From NCBI GenBank assembly GCA_963648895.1, contig CAVJGK010000015.1, forward strand, positions 1 to 17,564: a stretch of 17,564 bases of DNA, in the 5' to 3' direction. The notes below the pieces were generated by a model. The model was not told the origin of the DNA and ran no database searches. It saw only the letters and a program-made list of their open reading frames with translations. How positions within the stretch are numbered: position 1 is the stretch's first letter; every line of letters begins with the position of its first letter. The stretch is from UBA3210 sp963648895 (GTDB lineage Bacteria; Bacillota_I; Bacilli_A; RFN20; CAG-449). Shown here in pieces: positions 15,907-17,564 of the stretch. The translations under genes were made by a program, and so were the position numbers.

Positions 15907-16299
15907 CTATTTTAATAAAGAACAATCTGCGCAGATACCATATATGGTAGTGAGATTGTTATTGACTGTAAATTTATGTTGCTTATAAATATGTGATATA
16001 AATTCATTGGCATCTTTACAAGGTAAATGAATTAATTTACCGCATGAAATACATTTCAAATGAAAATGATTGTTAGAACAATTAGTATCTATGTATTGAT
16101 ATTCATAAGTTGAAGATAATTCATTGAATGTTTTTCTAATCGTACCATTTTCTTCAAAAAGATTTAAAAGTCGATATAAAGTAGCTTTGGATATCTTACC
16201 ATCGACTAATTTTAAAATTTTAGGTGCGGATAAAGAATACGACTTATTGTTATATAAGACTTGAATTAAGATTTCTTTTTGATTAGTTTTATATTCCAT
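15907..16299 (-). CDS. Fur-family metal-responsive transcriptional regulator
   Basis: A 130-residue regulator, a little shorter than typical Fur/Zur/PerR. The winged helix covers about 1-75 with recognition-helix sequence ISKATLYRLLNLFEENG (36-52). The dimerisation part has HFHLKCISCGKLIHL (78-92) with H78, H80, C83 and C86, and the second Cys pair C123/C126 in GICADC. The four cysteines would hold a structural zinc. It is the first gene of an operon with the metal exporter and has a 7-1-7 palindrome just upstream, which suggests autoregulation. Which metal or signal it senses, and whether it is closest to Fur, Zur or PerR, is not resolved by the motifs. Confidence 0.9.
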   Translation of the reverse strand: MEYKTNQKEILIQVLYNNKSYSLSAPKILKLVDGKISKATLYRLLNLFEENGTIRKTFNELSSTYEYQYIDTNCSNNHFHLKCISCGKLIHLPCKDANEFISHIYKQHKFTVNNNLTTIYGICADCSLLK

Positions 16300-16313
16300 C
16301 TCTTCTCCTTAAA

Positions 16314-16330
16314 TTGAGACTTAGTCTCAA
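16314..16330. promoter_or_regulatory. Fur-type 7-1-7 palindromic operator
   Basis: TTGAGACTTAGTCTCAA is a perfect inverted repeat with 8-bp arms around one central base, the geometry of Fur/PerR/Zur boxes. It lies 15 nt before the regulator's ATG, near the expected transcript start (a TATTAT -10-like element is at 16336-16341). A half site, TTGAGA, recurs at 16354-16359. Binding by the adjacent regulator is inferred. Confidence 0.75.
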
Positions 16331-16391
16331 AACGTATAATATATTAAAGGATATTGAGATTATTTACAAGAAATATTTTTATTATTTTTTA

Positions 16392-16428
16392 AAATAAAAA
16401 GACCACATCAATGAATGAAGTGGTCTTT
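16392..16428 (-). terminator. Terminator of the lipoprotein gene
   Basis: Nine-bp stem AAAGACCAC/GTGGTCTTT (16398-16406 with 16420-16428), 13-nt loop, followed on the reverse strand by TTATTTT. It ends the leftward two-gene unit and isolates the Fur operon. Confidence 0.85.
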
Positions 16429-16446
16429 AAATGGTGTAGTTTAATT

Positions 16447-17175
16447 TTAAACTAATTTTAAATTTGTTTTTAGATATTCAATTGCGTAATCTGTGGCATT
16501 TAATTCTCCATAATAAATGTAAATATATCCAGCGATAACATCGTTACTTTTTAATGTAACTTTAATTTTTGATTCAGAAATGGACTCAACTTTGTAAGTG
16601 GTTATAGTAGAATCACTAGCTACAGGATAAAAGACAGATTTAATTTCCATTGTAAAATACGAAACATCTTTAGTAGGTTCTTTATATGTGCCAAGATTTT
16701 CATCGTAAATATAATATGATTCTATAACTTCAATATTGTGTTCCATTTTATCATCTAAAGCGACAAAATATGATTCGTGCCAATGATAATCCAAATTCGT
16801 AGGTAATAAGGTATAAAAGTAGCCATCATTTTTATGCCCTTCTTCATTAGATAAGTATCTTCTCATAGATTCATAATTGATAAAGTAATTACTATTAGCA
16901 GGATAATCAATGATTTCGCTTTGATCATCTGAAATATAACTTGTTGTGTTTTCTTTACTTGAAGAACTAGATGTAATTTCATCATTTGAAGAATAAGATG
17001 TATTTTCTTTAGTTGAAGAATGAGATGTAATACTATTGTTTGATAAACTAGAAGTATTTTCTACGTTTGAAGAGTGAGTTGAAATTCCATTATTTGAAGA
17101 ATTTGTGTTAGTTGAACTACAACTTGTAATTACGAATAAATTAACAAATAATAAACTTAAAATTACCTTTTTCAT
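16447..17175 (-). CDS. Lipoprotein with Ser/Asn-rich repeat linker, function unknown
   Basis: A 242-residue predicted surface lipoprotein. The signal (MKKVILSLLFVNLF) ends in the lipobox ITSC with lipid-bearing C19. Residues 20-88 form a low-complexity Ser/Asn/Thr linker containing about three 18-residue repeats (unit like NSITSHSSTKENTSYSSN). The C-terminal part (about 89-242) looks folded, rich in Tyr and beta-type alternation, with no family I recognise. AGGAGGTG lies 6-7 nt before the ATG, inside the end of the small upstream ORF, whose TAA stop directly abuts this start. The two are therefore probably one transcription unit. Its architecture fits a wall-spanning tether that presents a small domain outside the cell. 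Confidence 0.85.
   Translation of the reverse strand: MKKVILSLLFVNLFVITSCSSTNTNSSNNGISTHSSNVENTSSLSNNSITSHSSTKENTSYSSNDEITSSSSSKENTTSYISDDQSEIIDYPANSNYFINYESMRRYLSNEEGHKNDGYFYTLLPTNLDYHWHESYFVALDDKMEHNIEVIESYYIYDENLGTYKEPTKDVSYFTMEIKSVFYPVASDSTITTYKVESISESKIKVTLKSNDVIAGYIYIYYGELNATDYAIEYLKTNLKLV
16927..17091 (-). repeat. Three tandem ~54-bp coding repeats
   Basis: Within the lipoprotein gene, encoding residues 29-83. Units of 18 codons repeat three times; the last has one extra codon (ENTTSY against ENTSY). They are diverged at the DNA level (shared pieces such as TATTTTCT and GATGTAAT on the plus strand), so they are old rather than freshly expanded. Confidence 0.7.
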
Positions 17176-17328
17176 TTATAACACCTCCTCGTTACTTGAA
17201 TATTGGTCATCTATAAGATTAATTTCATTATTTAATTCGCAATATGGCGTTGAAACTGACGTTAAAAGAAATATAAATAAATAGCTTAAAATAGAAGTGG
17301 GATTTTTATTATTTTTATTCATAAACAT
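17176..17328 (-). CDS. Small secreted or membrane ORF (50 aa) upstream of the lipoprotein
   Basis: Uninterrupted 50-codon frame (48 if ATG 17322 is used). Residues 4-9 are polar and include Lys5 and Lys8; a hydrophobic segment follows at about 12-26 (SILSYLFIFLLTSVS), then TPYC and an acidic tail (ELNNEINLIDDQYSSNEE). This looks like a signal peptide or single membrane helix with a short external tail; TPYC is a poor lipobox. AAAGGA (17333-17338) precedes the start: the spacing is 4 nt to ATG 17328 and 10 nt to ATG 17322. Its TAA abuts the lipoprotein ATG, and the AGGAGGTG of that gene lies in its last codons. It may be a real small protein or a coupling leader ORF. Confidence 0.6.
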   Translation of the reverse strand: MFMNKNNKNPTSILSYLFIFLLTSVSTPYCELNNEINLIDDQYSSNEEVL

Positions 17329-17344
17329 GCTTTCCTTTCAATAA

Positions 17345-17350
17345 ATTATA
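17345..17350 (-). promoter_or_regulatory. -10 element for the small ORF/lipoprotein unit
   Basis: Perfect TATAAT on the reverse strand, about 17-22 nt before the candidate starts. No good -35. A short palindrome (TAGCA-A-TGCTA, 17383-17393) lies upstream and could be an operator, but this is weak. Confidence 0.45.
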
Positions 17351-17416
17351 AAATGTTATGCTTAATAACCTTTTTTTAAATATAGCAATGCTAATTCTAT
17401 TAGTCAATAAAATAAT

Positions 17417-17445
17417 AAAAAAAGATGACTAATTAAGTCATCTTT
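17417..17445 (-). terminator. tRNA-Gly terminator
   Basis: Perfect 10-bp stem (17421-17430 with 17436-17445, AAAGATGACT and its complement), 5-nt loop, and a run of Ts on the reverse strand. It follows the tRNA by about 15 nt. Confidence 0.88.
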
Positions 17446-17460
17446 AAGCTCTTAATATAA

Positions 17461-17534
17461 TGGAGCGAGCGACGGGAATCGAACCCGCGTATCAACCTTG
17501 GCAAGGTCGTGTTCTACCATTGAACTACGCTCGC
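17461..17534 (-). tRNA. tRNA-Gly (anticodon GCC)
   Basis: Full 74-nt cloverleaf with encoded CCA end. Acceptor stem GCGAGCG/CGCTCGC; D arm GTTC/GAAC; anticodon stem CGACC/GGTTG (one G-U) with loop TTGCCAA, giving anticodon GCC, which reads GGC and GGU; T arm GCGGG/CCCGT with loop TTCGATT; discriminator T. All elements are canonical. Confidence 0.98.
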
Positions 17535-17564
17535 ATCTCACAAGCAAGTATAATTATATACTCT

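Noticed and set aside
15650..15988. 112-residue forward open frame over the exporter and Fur-family genes
   Set aside because: Antisense to two conserved genes and without its own ribosome-binding site.
16927..17091. Repeats considered as a CRISPR array
   Set aside because: The repeats are diverged, in frame and inside a lipoprotein gene, with no regular spacers.

Overview
This AT-rich window comes from a low-GC Gram-positive bacterium, most likely an uncultured gut member of the Bacillota/Bacilli related to the Erysipelotrichales or RF39 groups; that placement is inference. The supporting signs are strong AGGAGG/AGGTGAT ribosome-binding sites, TATAAT or extended -10 promoters, many U-tailed hairpin terminators, a consensus CcpA (cre) site, an AdhE fermentation enzyme, a lipoprotein signal and a truB-ribF-rpsO block. 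All Trp codons inspected are TGG. Every visible stop is TAA or TAG, so the standard bacterial code fits.

Layout. 1-3005: a large M16C zinc metallopeptidase with its own terminator. 3020-6695 (+): tRNA pseudouridine synthase truB, bifunctional riboflavin kinase/FAD synthetase ribF (stop and start overlap), then rpsO behind its own promoter and a structured leader, then a small membrane protein with a SHOCT-like tail coupled to an IspD-type cytidylyltransferase. 6696-11387 (-): three separately terminated genes: a membrane-anchored permuted NlpC/P60 (YiiX-like) protein, the bifunctional aldehyde/alcohol dehydrogenase adhE, and a divergent MreB-family protein. 11480-15000 (+): polynucleotide phosphorylase pnp, then an E. 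coli-type nicotinate phosphoribosyltransferase pncB. 15004-17328 (-): a Fur-family regulator with a predicted heavy-metal/manganese exporter in one operon under a 7-1-7 palindromic operator, then a two-gene unit of an unannotated 50-residue ORF and a repeat-bearing lipoprotein. 17461-17534 (-): tRNA-Gly(GCC).

The core is housekeeping: translation and RNA turnover (truB, rpsO, pnp, tRNA), cofactor synthesis (FAD, NAD) and isoprenoid precursors. AdhE indicates fermentative redox balancing under carbon control. The least conventional parts are the MreB-like protein with altered nucleotide-site residues, the small ORF/lipoprotein pair, the Fur-type operator upstream of the exporter operon, and the rpsO leader, which can be drawn as a three-way junction. 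I see no transposon, phage, CRISPR array or obvious defence system. The only stretch near 300 bases without a long gene (17176-17460) holds the small ORF, a promoter-like element and the tRNA terminator.
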